Shown here one piece after another: positions 12,068 through 12,144 of a stretch of DNA of 12,144 nucleotides. Numbering within the stretch: the stretch's first letter is position 1; each line of letters begins with the position of its first letter. Source of the DNA: Anaerolinea thermophila (lineage in GTDB: Bacteria > Chloroflexota > Anaerolineae > Anaerolineales > Villigracilaceae); contig DZBA01000014.1 in the NCBI GenBank assembly GCA_022729775.1, positions 1 to 12,144 on the forward strand. Reading direction: 5' to 3'. The translations under genes and the position numbers were made by a program. The notes beneath the pieces were generated by a model. The model saw only the letters and a program-made list of their open reading frames with translations, ran no database searches and was not told where the DNA came from.

Positions 12068-12144
12068 TTAGAATGGGATGTCGTCTTCGGGCGGGAGCTC
12101 AGCCATATCCATATTATTGCCGGATGCGACCGGTCCGCCTTCTG
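12068..12144 (-). CDS. ssb: Single-stranded DNA-binding protein, C-terminal end (partial)
   Basis: Only the last 24 codons are inside the window. They end in AELPPEDDIPF followed by TAA, the acidic tip with the DDIPF ending that SSB proteins use to recruit replication and repair partners; the preceding GGPVASGNN is the flexible Gly-rich linker. The DNA-binding OB fold lies beyond the window edge. The gene is followed by the hairpin at 12021-12060 and then by the DUF3467-translin series on the same strand. Confidence 0.9.
   Translation of the reverse strand, partial: EGGPVASGNNMDMAELPPEDDIPF

Noticed and set aside
1..12144. Very frequent GCGCG and CAGCGCG words throughout, considered as a repeat family or uptake signal.
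   Set aside because: They occur mostly within coding sequence in line with Ala/Arg/Leu codons and show no regular spacing or fixed longer core; best seen as genome-wide composition.
1..12144. CRISPR arrays, tRNA genes, insertion sequences and attachment sites.
   Set aside because: No regularly spaced direct repeats, cloverleaf-like sequence, transposase motifs or flanking inverted or direct repeats were seen.

Overview
The window is compact bacterial chromosome, almost entirely protein-coding, with no tRNA, rRNA, transposase, phage gene or CRISPR array visible. The composition (moderate GC, coding strands full of GCGC words), an NBR1-domain lipoprotein, a translin-family gene beside DUF3467, and many short-spaced polycistronic genes together suggest a Chloroflexota bacterium of the Anaerolineae type. 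That assignment is inference from gene content only. The genes look like vertically inherited core or lineage-specific genes rather than an obvious island.

Layout. (1) 52-1855, minus strand: a four-gene operon (cupin, 4-TM protein, cytochrome b561, 4-TM protein) ending at a strong hairpin (52-88). (2) 1958-2635, minus: a cysteine-free Crp/Fnr-family regulator lying just upstream of that operon. (3) 2700-7122, minus: a chain reading GT2 glycosyltransferase, SAM methyltransferase, a large degenerate DNA-methylase-like protein with a Zn ribbon, and an NBR1-domain lipoprotein, with overlaps or very short gaps. (4) 7176-9801, plus: a divergently transcribed signalling pair, a REC-GAF protein and a REC-PAS-HisKA-HATPase kinase, closed by a GC-rich terminator (9807-9837). 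(5) 9802-9971: a convergent intergenic stretch with a possible 30-residue mini-gene and a dyad. (6) 9972-12144, minus: the SSB C-terminus (cut by the window edge), a terminator-like hairpin, then DUF3467, translin/TRAX-like, a 2-TM membrane protein, and a DNPH1-like nucleotide N-hydrolase.

How the genes may work together. Region 1-2 looks like a small membrane redox module (b-type haem protein plus haem- or quinone-associated membrane partners) with a possible local sensor. Region 3 starts as an envelope-glycan pair, but its downstream half is uncharacterised. Region 4 is the most unusual: both receiver domains have lost the phospho-accepting Asp, and the first protein also ends in what looks like a HisKA domain without its His, while the kinase itself keeps all catalytic boxes. 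Region 6 is a nucleic-acid and nucleotide cluster: ssDNA binding, a probable RNase of the TRAX type with its acidic residues kept, and a deoxynucleotide-sanitising enzyme.

The best candidates for something undescribed are the Asp-less signalling pair, the degenerate methylase-like protein with its lipoprotein partner, and the SSB-DUF3467-translin-DNPH1 cluster.
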